Shown here one piece after another: positions 25,001 to 35,368 of a DNA stretch of 64,000 nucleotides (the first letter of the stretch is position 1; every line of letters begins with the position of its first letter). The stretch covers positions 1,116,001 through 1,180,000 of the forward strand of contig OZ018410.1 in the NCBI GenBank assembly GCA_963969595.1. Direction: 5' to 3'. The notes under the pieces were generated by a model. The model saw nothing but the letters and a program-made list of their open reading frames with translations. It was not told where the DNA came from and searched no databases. This DNA is from Neckera pumila (Eukaryota > Streptophyta > Bryopsida > Hypnales > Neckeraceae). The translations under genes were made by a program, and so were the position numbers.

Positions 25001-25339
25001 AAGAACTATTCATTTGTCGACCAGTGCATACGAGATGGATGTATCCATTTGAGAGATATTTGAAAGGTTTTGTGAAAAACAAAGCAAAGCCGCAGGGAAA
25101 CATGGCCAATGGTTCCTTGAGAGAAGAGTCTATAGGTTTTTTGACTGAATACCTAGCAAAGTAAACACCAATCACAAAGAGGGCCTAGGATGGTGATGAG
25201 GAGCCCACAATGTATGATGAAGTTCTGGAAGGTGAAAAGCATGATCGATTCATGTCAGAGCAATTCCAAAAAGAAATTCATGGCTTCATCTTGGACAATA
25301 GTGAACACTTGGATGTGTACAAAAGGTGAAGTTGTTGTA
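22092..25339 (+). pseudogene. Decayed CACTA (En/Spm) Tnp2 transposase
   Basis: Remains of a CACTA-type transposase lie in order on the plus strand. A transposase-associated segment with CGCEKC...SHHQKYG is at 22092-22340. An acidic linker is at 22600-22890. The Tnp2 core is at 22990-23695 (YPKNSYEMKTML, LDKCPACNKSRY, YFPLIKRWRRMF, WRFVEDNFPNLSRDARNIRMG, SMWPVMMVFYNLPP, DIDIYLQPLVHELKKLW). It continues in another frame at about 23720-24000 (NDFPAYTL, GCPVCEENT, RWLKPNHHWQ). The DUF4218-like part is at 24518-25164 (LSGLKTHDYYILLQQ, RWMYPFERYLKGFVKNKAKP) and a last piece at 25190-25330. Frameshifts and stops separate the pieces, and a 36-bp local duplication sits near 22923-23010. The family match rests on motifs seen by eye. 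It cannot encode an active transposase. Confidence 0.85.
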
Positions 25340-25845
25340 TTATTTTGTGAGAGGGTGCATCTTTGTTTTTAGTTGTTACATGTATGTTCTTGTTTAGGAT
25401 TACTAAAGTATTCATTTGCTATTTAACTGGGCAAAGGAAGGACATAGTAGAAATCAACTAACAGTACTTATGAGTAGTGGCCATGCCGAATTAACTTCGA
25501 CCTTAGTTTTGTTGTGAACGGATTATACGGAGTATATACTCCGTAGTGGGCTGATGTGGAATTTGTAGATTATTAAAAGAGCCGTCAAACCTCAAGTTCA
25601 TAGTGAAGATTGCTACAATCACTAGTTGTTGACTAATATGTGTTTTTGAAATGTGTAGGAGATATGAAGAAAGAGTGACAAAACGGAACACAGAAAGAAA
25701 TATGTATTGATGCCAAACTCGTCGCAGAGGTTCGTAGCACACTTTTCCATATCCTGTGGAGCTCCAGAAATTACTTGATTTCTGTGACTGGCTATTGCAA
25801 GAGGTGAGATGAGAACAACAATCTGGGTTGTCCGTTTGTCCAATG
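25340..25845. other. Non-coding spacer with a perfect 20-bp palindrome
   Basis: No gene is seen. TACGGAGTATATACTCCGTA at 25526-25545 is a perfect palindrome of unknown meaning. The spacer ends at the LTR start at 25846. Confidence 0.4.
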
Positions 25846-26101
25846 TGTTGAAGAAGATGTACATATTAGTGTAGCCCATGTACATTCAGCCCTAGGAGTA
25901 GCATTAGACACTTAGCTAGTCTTAGAGTTCATTAGGTATTGCTCATAGTCAAAGGCAATCCATAGTGTTTAGTTATCCCACATGGTTTGTGGATAACTAG
26001 TGAAAGGATTCTAGTATAAGATCAGCCCACTCATGGGTGTTTGTATCTTCCTACCATCTAAGTAAAGCCTTTCTTCCATTCACTACATTGTAATCTCAAT
26101 A
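25846..26101 (+). repeat. 5' LTR of truncated copia element
   Basis: Starts TGTTGAAGAAGATG and ends CTCAATA. The flanking five bases CAATG have no matching duplicate at the right end of the composite. Confidence 0.92.
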
Positions 26102-26836
26102 GGTTGTGGGCCCACGCACTTGGAGTTGCGCTTGAGGGAGAAATTCAAATCATTTGGAGGATATCTTGGAGCTTGGAGGAGCAACCAGCCATTGGTCACT
26201 TTGTCACCTACAAACCATATGGTGTGAGTCATTTTCCAAAAGAAAGCTCTGAACTGCATTTAAAAAGCAAAAAAAAATTCTTTTGGGGCTTTTGGAGGGC
26301 TGATTTGTGCCCTTGTGAGTGAGAGAGGACTGATTTGTGTCCTTGTGAGTGAGAGAGGGCTGATTTGGGCCCTTATGAGCTTTGTGGAGTAATTGAGAGC
26401 CAATTAGGGTTCTTTGGTGATTTGGTCATCCAACTAGGGGTGTTGGAGGCCAATTGTTATCCTTGAGGTGCTCATTGGGAGTAGTAGCTTCCATCTAGGG
26501 CTGATTGGTAGTCTTGAGCTCCTTGTAGGGTGGAGTACCCTAATGTGAGGAGCATTGTGAGTTTGCTTGCTAATTGGAAGTAGCACTAGCCCATGGTGTC
26601 CATGTGGTGGCTTTGAGCTTCATTAGGGTCGGAATTCGTGTTGAAAGGAGTTGATGCACTTGTGAGAAGTGTTTGGTCGTTCTTAGGGCTTTGGAGAATC
26701 TTGGAAGGTCCTTGTAAGGGCTGATTGGTGCCATTTCAGCCCAATTGGCTTCCAAGGGATTGTTTGGAGGTTGAATTGAGTTTGTCAACTCTCCAAGACA
26801 CTTGGGGTGCTGCCAACAAGTGGGAGGTGCTTCACC

Positions 26837-29564
26837 ATGGCATCAAGTGGAGGAGAAGGCGTGCGCATCATTGACAAGTTCAATGGGGAGAACTTTGGCA
26901 TGTGGAAGTTCAAGATGGAGATGATCCTTGCGGAGAAGGACTTGTGGGAGGTGGTGGATGGGAGTGAGGAGCCTCCAAGTGAAGATGCGGATCCCAAGAC
27001 CAAGAAGGCCTTTGAGAGGAAGGAGAAGAAGGCCTTTGCTCTCATTGCCATCAACCTTGTGGATCGCCAAATTGCTCACATTCGACATTGCAAGGGACCA
27101 ACCCAAGCATGGACCACCCTTTGCAACATCCACGAGACCAAGAGCCTCTCCAACATCCTCTTTCTTCGACGCAAGTTCTTCACTAGCAAGATGCAAGAGG
27201 AGGATGACATGTTGGATCATGTCAACAAGATCAAGGCTCTTGCGGATGAGTTGGCTTGTTTGGAGGCGCCCGTGACGGATGGGGATGTGGTGATGACCTT
27301 GTTGGAGAGCTTGCCCCCATCTTATGAGTTCCTCATCACCGCATTGGAGACAAGGCCCACCAAGGAGCTGACCATGGAGTTTGTGACCGCCCGCTTGATG
27401 CATGAGATGACCAAGCGCAAGGAGAATGAGTCCCAAGGGGAGGGATCAGCCCTTGTCTCAAGATTTGGCAAAGGAGGCAACACCAAGGCGTTCAAGGAGA
27501 CAAGGACGTGCTTCAAGTGTAACAAACCGGGCCACATTGCCAAGCATTGTAGGAGCAGCCAAGCCAAAGACAAGGAGAGTGCACACCAAGCTTCCAAAGA
27601 GGAGGAAGAGGAGGAGTTTGCCTTTCCCACCCATGGAGGAGGGGAGAAGGCCAACATGTTCACTTGGATTGTGGACTCGGGGGCCACTCAACATATGACC
27701 AGCCATCGAGATGCCTTCCACACCTATTAGCCCATTTCGGGGAAGAAGATTTATTTGGGAGACAATGGCATGGTGGAGGCCCTTGGCATGGGGGAGATCC
27801 TAGTGGAGGTGCAAGTGAAGGGAGAGACTAAGAGGATCCAAATCCGGGAGGCACTCCATGTCCCCAAGTTGCATGCCAACTTGCTTTCGGTGAGCAAGTT
27901 GTCTTTGGGAGGTTTGAAAGTGCAATTCAACACGGTGGGGTGTATTGTGAGGGCACCAAGTGGAGTTGTGATTGCATCAGCCCCTCGTGAAGGCAATTTG
28001 TACAACCTCCATTTCACCAAGGTGAATGGCACTTCCGTGGCTTGTGTTGCCCAAGGATCAGCCCATGAAGACCTTGTGGAGCTTTGGCATAGGAGGCTTG
28101 GGCACTTGAATGTGAAGAGCATGAAGAGCCTCCAACACATCGTGAAGGGGCTGAACCTCTCTTCTTGCAAGCATGATTGGAGTTCTAGGGTGTGCAAGGG
28201 GTGCATTGAGGGCAAACAAGCAAGGCAGCCCTTCCCCAAGGATGGAGCAACTCGGGCCACCAAGCCAATGGAGCTTGTGCATTCAGATGTGTGCGGGCCC
28301 AAGAAGACCACAACCATAGGAGGAGCAAGGTATTTTTTGACCTTCATTGATGATTTCTCTCGCAAGATTTGGGTGTATATGCTGAAGTGCAAGAGTGAGG
28401 TGTTTGGGCGTTTTGAGACTTGGAAGGCCCTTGTGGAGGCCCAATCCGAGTGCAAGGTGAAGGTGCTGCGATCGGATAATGGAGGGGAGTATGTGTCCAA
28501 GGCCTTTGAGGAGTACTTGAAGGCCCATGGCATTGAGCACCATACATCAGCCCCTTACACTCCTCAACAAAACGGTGTGTCGTAGCGTGCCAATTGAACC
28601 ATTGTGGAGATGGCAAGGTCCATGATTCATGTCGAAGGTCTCAAGCTTGAGCTTTGGGGGGAGGCGGTGTCGAATGCGGTTTATACAAGGAACCGATGCC
28701 CCACACAAGCCTTGACAACCAAGACACCCCAAGAAGCTTGGAGTGGGACTAGGCCCAATGTGTCTCACATGCGCATCTTCGGGTGCATTGCCTATGCATT
28801 GGTTCCAAGTGCCAAGAGGACCAAGTTGGATGCCAAGGGCATCAAGTGCCTTTTCCTTGGTTATTGTGAGGGAACCAAGGCGTATAGGCTGATGTGTGTG
28901 GAGAGCAAGGCCATCATCAAGAGTCCAGATGTGACCTTCATGGAGGATGGAGGAGCTGATCCCAAGCTCTTGGAGATGAGCCCAAGTGGGAGAAGTGGAG
29001 GACCAGCCCAAAAGGTGGGCACAACTCCAAGAGTGCACATTGAAGATGAAGGAGATGAGGATGAAGAGCAAGAAACGGAAGATGAAGACTTTGTGGAGCC
29101 CAAGAAGAAGGTGGCCACACCCCAAGTGAAGAGATCAGCGGCGCCTTCTCCAAGCACATCACCAAGGGAGCAAGAGCATGATTAGCCCTTGGAAGAGCAA
29201 GATGAGTCCACGGAGGAGCCCCGTTATCCCACAAGGACCCGCAAGCCGCTTGGAGATTGGTGGTTGAATCACATTCTTCCTCCACAACAAGAAGAACAAG
29301 CCAATGTGGCTTTCATTGGAGATCCATCCACACTTGGAGAGGTGTTGCGTTGCGATGATGCAAGCAAGTGAGAGTAGGCCATGGAAGAGGAGTACAAGGC
29401 CCTCATTTCCAAAGGGACATGGGAGCTTGCACCCCTTCCTCCCATTCGGTGCGTTGTGACGATTGGGGCAGCCATGGACTTCGAGATGCACCAGATGGAT
29501 GTGAAGACGGCAATTCTCAATCCCAAGTTGGAGGAGGTCATCTATATGGATCAGCCCCAAGGCT
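26837..29564 (+). pseudogene. Gag-pol fragment of truncated copia element
   Basis: The Gag-protease part (26837-27730) translates identically to the copies at 9366 and 33880. Ambers at 27728-27730, 28583-28585 (integrase catalytic Glu position) and 29183-29185 and a TGA at 29369-29371 are at the same sites as in the copy at 9366. An extra TGA, from CGA, lies just after the 28583 stop. Around 29443 an in-frame deletion of about 159 bp removes part of the RT N-terminus. The frame ends at the LTR junction 29564/29565. Confidence 0.9.
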
Positions 29565-29819
29565 TATTGAGATTACAATGTAGTGAATGGAAGAAAGGCT
29601 TTACATAGATGGTAGGAAGATACAAACACCCATGAGTCGGCTGATCTTATACTAGAAGCCTTTCATAGTTATTCACAAACCATGTGGGATAGCTAAACAC
29701 TATGGGCTGCCTTTGACTATGAGCAATACCCAATGAACTCGAACACTAACTAAGTGTCTAATGCTACTCTTAGGGCTGAATGTACATGGTCTACACTAAA
29801 ATGTACATGTTCTTCAACA
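29565..29819 (-). repeat. 3' LTR of minus-strand copia element
   Basis: A 255-bp LTR, TATTGA...CTTCAACA on the plus strand. Its outer end abuts the truncated RT of the plus-strand element with no spacer. Confidence 0.92.
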
Positions 29820-32800
29820 CTCCCACTTTGAGAGTGGTCAAAGGCTCCAAGGCCCATTTTTGCAATCAAGGTGTGGTGTTGTGGCTTCCCAAGGGCCTTG
29901 GTTAGCACATCAGCAACCATAGCTTGGGTAGGCACATACTTGAGCTCAATCACCTCATCCTCCACTCGTTCACGAATGAAATGGTGTTGCACATCAATGT
30001 GCTTCGTCCGAGAGTGGTGGGTGGGATTCCTCGCCAAAGCAATGGCCCCTTGGTTGTCACACAAGATTTGTGTGCTCCCCTCTTGGACAAGGCCAACATA
30101 AGCCAAGAGTTGCCTTAGCCAAATGGCCTCCTTCGTGCATTGGCTCATGGCCATGTACTCCGCCTCCGTTGTAGAAAGAGCTATGGTGGGCTGCCTCTTG
30201 GATTTCCATGTAATGGCACCCAATCCAAGCATAAACACGTAGCCGGTGGTGGATCTCCTATCCCCTTCATCACCGGCCCAATCCGCATCACAAAAGCCAT
30301 GCAAGGTCACATGGGCACCTCCAAGTTGCAACTTCAGCCCAAGTGTGCCTTGAAGGTACCTCATCACCCTCTTGACCGCTGCCCAATGCTTGGGGCCATA
30401 CGTGGACATGTATTGACTCACAACACTCACCGGAAATGCCAAATCAGGCCTTGTGGCTACCATGGCATACATCAAACAACCCACCGCTGCCTTGTAAGGC
30501 ACACCTTGCATTTCAGCCCTCACCTCTTCCAACTCTTCATCGGTGAGCTTGGGCAACTTCTCATGAGTGTCAAGTGGTGTACCTATGGCTTTGCACTCCT
30601 CCATGTTGAACCGCTTGAGAATCTCTTCAAGATACTTGCGTTGGCTCATAATGATGGTGCGGGCAGCCCTATCCCTCTTGAACTCCACTCCAAGGCAATA
30701 GCTCAACTCTCCAAGATCCGTCATCTCATACTCCATCTTGAGCATAGTCTTCACTTCAAGCATCTTGGTCATGCTACTTGCAAGGATGATGAGATCATCC
30801 ACATATAAGATGACAATCACCAAATGCTCACAACTTTGCATGATGTACAAAGTGTGATCCGCATGGCCTCTTTGGAAGCCCTTCCTTGCAAACATGGCAT
30901 CAATATCTCGATACCATACTCTCCCCGATTGCTTCAACCCGGGGAGTGCCTTCTTCAACTTGCACTTGAGATGCTCTTGGCCTTCCTCCACAAAGCCTTG
31001 GGGCTGATCCATGTAGATGACCTCCTCCAACTTGGGATTGAGAAACGCCGTCTTCACATCCATTTGGTGCATCTCGAAGTCCATGGTTACCCCAATCGTC
31101 ACAACGCACCGAATGGTGCTAAACTTGGCAACGGGGGCATATGTGTCATTGAAGTCCACACATTCCACTTGAGAAAAACCCCTAGCAACCAACCTTGCTT
31201 TGTACCTCACAATGTGACCCAAAGCATCCCTTTTGGTGGAAAACACCCACTTTCAACCCACACTTGATCTCTTGGGAGGAAGGGGTGCAAGCTCCCATGT
31301 CCCTTTGGAAATGAGGGCCTTGTACTCCTCTTCCATGGCCTACTCTCACTTGCTTGCATCATCGCAACGCAACACCTCTCCAAGTGTGGATGGATCTCCA
31401 ATGAAAGCCACATTGGCTTGTTCTTCTTGTTGTGGAGGAAGAATGTGATTCAACCACCAATCTCCAAGCGGCTTGCGGGTCCTTGTGGGATAACGGGGCT
31501 CCTCCGTGGACTCATCTTGCTCTTCCAAGGGCTAATCATGCTCTTGCTCCCTTGGTGATGTGCTTGGAGAAGGCGCCGCTGATCTCTTCACTTGGGGTGT
31601 GGCCACCTTCTTCTTGGGCTCCACAAAGTCTTCATCTTCCGTTTCTTGCTCTTCATCCTCATCTCCTTCATCTTCAATGTGCACTCTTGGAGTTGTGCCC
31701 ACCTTTTGGGCTGGTCCTCCACTTCTCCCACTTGGGCTCATCTCCAAGAGCTTGGGATCAGCTCCTCCATCCTCCATGAAGGTCACATCTGGACTCTTGA
31801 TGATGGCCTTGCTCTCCACACACATCAGCCTATACGCCTTGGTTCCCTCACAATAACCAAGGAAAAGGCACTTGATGCCCTTGGCATCCAACTTGGTCCT
31901 CTTGGCACTTGGAACCAATGCATAGGCAATGCACCCGAAGATGCGCATGTGAGACACATTGGGCCTAGTCCCACTCCAAGCTTCTTGGGGTGTCTTGGTT
32001 GTCAAGGCTTGTGTGGGGCATCGGTTCCTTGTATAAACCGCATTCGACACCGCCTCCCCCCAAAGCTCAAACTTGAGACCTTGGGCATGAATCATGGACC
32101 TTGCCATCTTCACAATGGTGCGATTGGCACGCTCTGCCATACCGTTTTGTTGAGGAGTGTAAGGGGCTGATGTACGGTGCTCAATGCCATGGGCCTTCAA
32201 GTACTCCTCAAAGGCCTTGGACACATACTCCCCTCCATTATCCGATCGCAGCACCTTCACCTTGCACTCGGATTGGACCTCCACAAGGGCCTTCCAAGTC
32301 TCAAAACGCCCAAACACCTCACTCTTGCACTTCAGCATATACACCCAAATCTTGCGAGAGAAATCATCAATGAAGGTCAAAAAATACCTTGCTCCTCCTA
32401 TGGTTGTGGTCTTCTTGGGCCCGCACACATCTGAATGCACAAGCTCCATTGGCTTGGTGGCCCGAGTTGCTCCATCCTTGGGGAAGGGCTGCCTTGCTTG
32501 TTTGCCCTCAATGCACCCCTTGCACACCCTAGAACTCCAATCATGCTTGCAAGAAGAGAGGTTCAGCCCCTTCACGATGTGTTGGAGGCTCTTCATGCTC
32601 TTCACATTCAAGTGCCCAAGCCTCCTATGCCAAAGCTCCACAAGGTCTTCATGGGCTGATCCTTGGGCAACACAAGCCACGGAAGTGCCATTCACCTTGG
32701 TGAAATGGAGGTTGTACAAATTGCCTTCACGAGGGGCTGATGCAATCACAACTCCACTTGGTGCCCTCACAATACACCCCACCGTGTTGAATTGCACTTT

Positions 32801-33880
32801 CAAACCTCCCAAAGACAACTTGCTCACCGAAAGCAAGTTGGCATGCAACTTGGGGACATGGAGTGCCTCCCGGATTTGGATCCTCTTAGTCTCTCCCTTC
32901 ACTTGCACCTCCACTAGGATCTCCCCCATGCCAAGGGCCTCCACCATGCCATTGTCTCCCAAATAAATCTTCTTCCCCGAAATGGGCTAATAGGTGTGGA
33001 AGGCATCTCGATGGCTGGTCATATGTTGAGTGGCCCCCGAGTCCACAATCCAAGTGAACATGTTGGCCTTCTCCCCTCCTCCATGGGTGGGAAAGGCAAA
33101 CTCCTCCTCTTCCTCCTCTTTGGAAGCTTGGTGTGCACTCTCCTTGTCTTTGGCTTGGCTGCTCCTACAATGCTTGGCAATGTGGCCCGGTTTGTTACAC
33201 TTGAAGCACGTCCTTGTCTCCTTGAACGCCTTGGTGTTGCCTCCTTTGCCAAATCTTGAGACAAGGGCTGATCCCTCCCCTTGGGACTCATTCTCCTTGC
33301 GCTTGGTCATCTCATGCATCAAGCGGGCGGTCACAAACTCCATGGTCAGCTCCTTGGTGGGCCTTGTCTCCAATGCGGTGATGAGGAACTCATAAGATGG
33401 GGGCAAGCTCTCCAACAAGGTCATCACCACATCCCCATCCGTCACGGGCGCCTCCAAACAAGCCAACTCATCCGCAAGAGCCTTGATCTTGTTGACATGA
33501 TCCAACATGTCATCCTCCTCTTGCATCTTGCTAGTGAAGAACTTGCGTCGAAGAAAGAGGATGTTGGAGAGGCTCTTGGTCTCGTGGATGTTGCAAAGGG
33601 TGGTCCATGCTTGGGTTGGTCCCTTGCAATGTCGAATGTGAGCAATTTGGCGATCCACAAGGTTGATGGCAATGAGAGCAAAGGCCTTCTTCTCCTTCCT
33701 CTCAAAGGCCTTCTTGGTCTTGGGATCCGCATCTTCACTTGGAGGCTCCTCACTCCCATCCACCACCTCCCACAAGTCCTTCTCCGCAAGGATCATCTCC
33801 ATCTTGAACTTCCACATGCCAAAGTTCTCCCCATTGAACTTGTCAATGATGCGCACGCCTTCTCCTCCACTTGATGCCAT
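29750..33880 (-). pseudogene. Gag-pol polyprotein with intact integrase triad but five stops
   Basis: The same ~1,377-codon frame as the nested element, starting at ATG 33880. It is the only copy here with NGMAERANRT intact, so the integrase Glu is present and protease-to-integrase reads open from 32986 to 31535. In-frame stops remain at 32987-32989 (TAG, protease), 31532-31534 (TAG, linker), 31346-31348 (TGA), a TAG two codons on, and 31253-31255 (TGA). RT-RNase H is open from 31252 to the stop at 29750-29752, inside the 3' LTR. No frameshifts are seen. It is probably inactive, but it is the least altered integrase source in the window. Confidence 0.92.
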
Positions 33881-34902
33881 GGTGAAGCACCTCCCACTTG
33901 TTGGCAGCACCCCAAGTGTCTTGGAGAGTTGACAAACTCAATTCAACCTCCAAACAATCCCTTGGAAGCCAATTGGGCTGAAATGGCACCAATCAGCCCT
34001 TACAAGGACCTTCCAAGATTCTCCAAAGCCCTAAGAACGACCAAACACTTCTCACAAGTGCATCCCCTCCTTTCAACACGAATTCCGACCCTAATGAAGC
34101 TCAAAGCCACCACATGGACACCATGGGCTAGTGCTACTTCCAATCAGCAAGCAAACTCACAATGCCCCTCACATTAGGGTACTCCACCCTACAAGGAGCT
34201 CAAGACGTCCAATCAGCCCTAGATGGAAGCTACTACTCCCAATGAGCACCTCAAGGATAACAATTGGCCTCCAACACCCCTAGTTGGATCACCAAGTCAC
34301 CAAAGAACCCTAATTGGCTCTCAATTACTCCACAAAGCTCATAAGGGCCCAAATCAGCCCTCTCTCACTCACAAGGACACAAATCAGTCCTCTCTCACTC
34401 ACAAGGACACAAATCAGCCCTCTAAGGTTTACAATGTCCACTAATTTGCCTCACTCACTCACATGGGCACTAATCAGCCCTCAATGGATGGCAAACACCT
34501 CAAGCAACTCAATGATGCTTCCAAGGCTCACAAAGGACTCTCACTAGATTGCAATTGCCACAATCACAACCAACAATGCACCCAAGTGCACAATCAGCCC
34601 ACAATGGCTCCAAATGTACACTTCTAAGCACAAACTCAAATATGGAGCATGCAACCAGCCCTAATTAGGTCTGATTACTACCATAAGCAACCTCTCACCC
34701 AAATGTACTCAAAACCTCACAAATCAGCCAACAAAAGCCCCCAAAGAATTTTTTTCAAATGCACTTCAAAGCTTTCTTTTGAAAAATGACTCACACCATA
34801 TGTTTTGTAGGTGAAAAAGTGACAAATGGCTGGTTGCTCCTCCAAGCTCCAAGATCTCCTCCAAATGATTTGAATTTCTCCCTCAAGCGCAACTCCAAAT
34901 GC

Positions 34903-34916
34903 GTGGGCCCATAACC
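34903..34916 (-). promoter_or_regulatory. Primer-binding site of minus-strand copia element
   Basis: On the plus strand it reads GTGGGCCCATAACC, the sense sequence of the initiator tRNA-Met anticodon arm, immediately inside the LTR at 34917. Confidence 0.8.
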
Positions 34917-35171
34917 TATTGAGATTACAATGTAATGAATGGAAGAAAGGCTTTACTTAGATGGTAGGAAGATACAAACACCCATGAGTCGGCTGATCTT
35001 ATACTAGAAGCCTTTCATAGTTATCCACAAACCATGTAGGATAACTAAACACTATGGGCTGCCTTTGACTATAAGCAATACCCAATGAACTCTAAGACTA
35101 ACTAAGTGTCTAATGCTACTCCTAGGGTTGAATGTACATGGTCTACACTAATATGTACATGTTCTTCAACA
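34917..35171 (-). repeat. 5' LTR of minus-strand copia element
   Basis: A 255-bp LTR next to the PBS. It is followed on the right, without spacer, by a second, partial LTR in the same orientation. Confidence 0.92.
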
Positions 35172-35368
35172 CAAACACCCATGAGTGGGCTGATCTTATA
35201 CTAGAAGCTTTTCATAGTTATCCACAAACCATGTAGGATAACTAAACACTATGGGCTGCCTTTGACTATGAGCAATACCCAATGAACTCTAACACTAACT
35301 AAGTGTCTAATGCTACTCCTAGGGCTGAATTTACATGGTCTACACTAATATGTACATGTTCTTCAACA
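35172..35368 (-). repeat. Partial LTR in tandem with the previous one
   Basis: The sequence restarts at CAAACACCCATGAGTGGGC, lacking about 58 bp of the LTR, and runs to CTTCAACA at 35368. Unique sequence follows. It mirrors the tandem full-plus-partial LTR pair at 3677-4155. Confidence 0.88.

Larger units (their letters stand above)
25846..29564 (+). mobile_element. Truncated copia element, plus-strand half of an inverted pair
   Basis: The 5' LTR is 25846-26101 (256 bp). The PBS at 26102-26115 has one mismatch (GGTTGTGGGCCCAC). The leader is shortened, with about three minisatellite units near 26290-26380. Gag-pol runs from 26837 to 29564, where it stops inside RT and is joined directly to the 3' end of a minus-strand LTR. 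Most of RT, RNase H and the 3' LTR are lost. It is the closest relative in the window of the minus-strand element to its right. Confidence 0.92.
29565..35171 (-). mobile_element. Full-length copia element, minus-strand half of an inverted pair
   Basis: The element is complete on the minus strand: 5' LTR 34917-35171, PBS 34903-34916, leader with about three minisatellite units (34340-34440), gag-pol 33880-29750, 3' LTR 29565-29819. The LTRs differ at about eleven positions. No target duplication flanks it: GGCTT lies on the left and CAAAC on the right. It therefore did not simply insert into the plus-strand element beside it, or the ends were later rearranged. About 31430-34260 is the reverse complement of about 26480-29450. 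Confidence 0.92.

Noticed and set aside
25846..35368. Simple insertion of the minus-strand element into the plus-strand element
   Set aside because: The sequence to the right of 35171 is LTR, not the missing RT half, and the flanking pentamers GGCTT and CAAAC differ.
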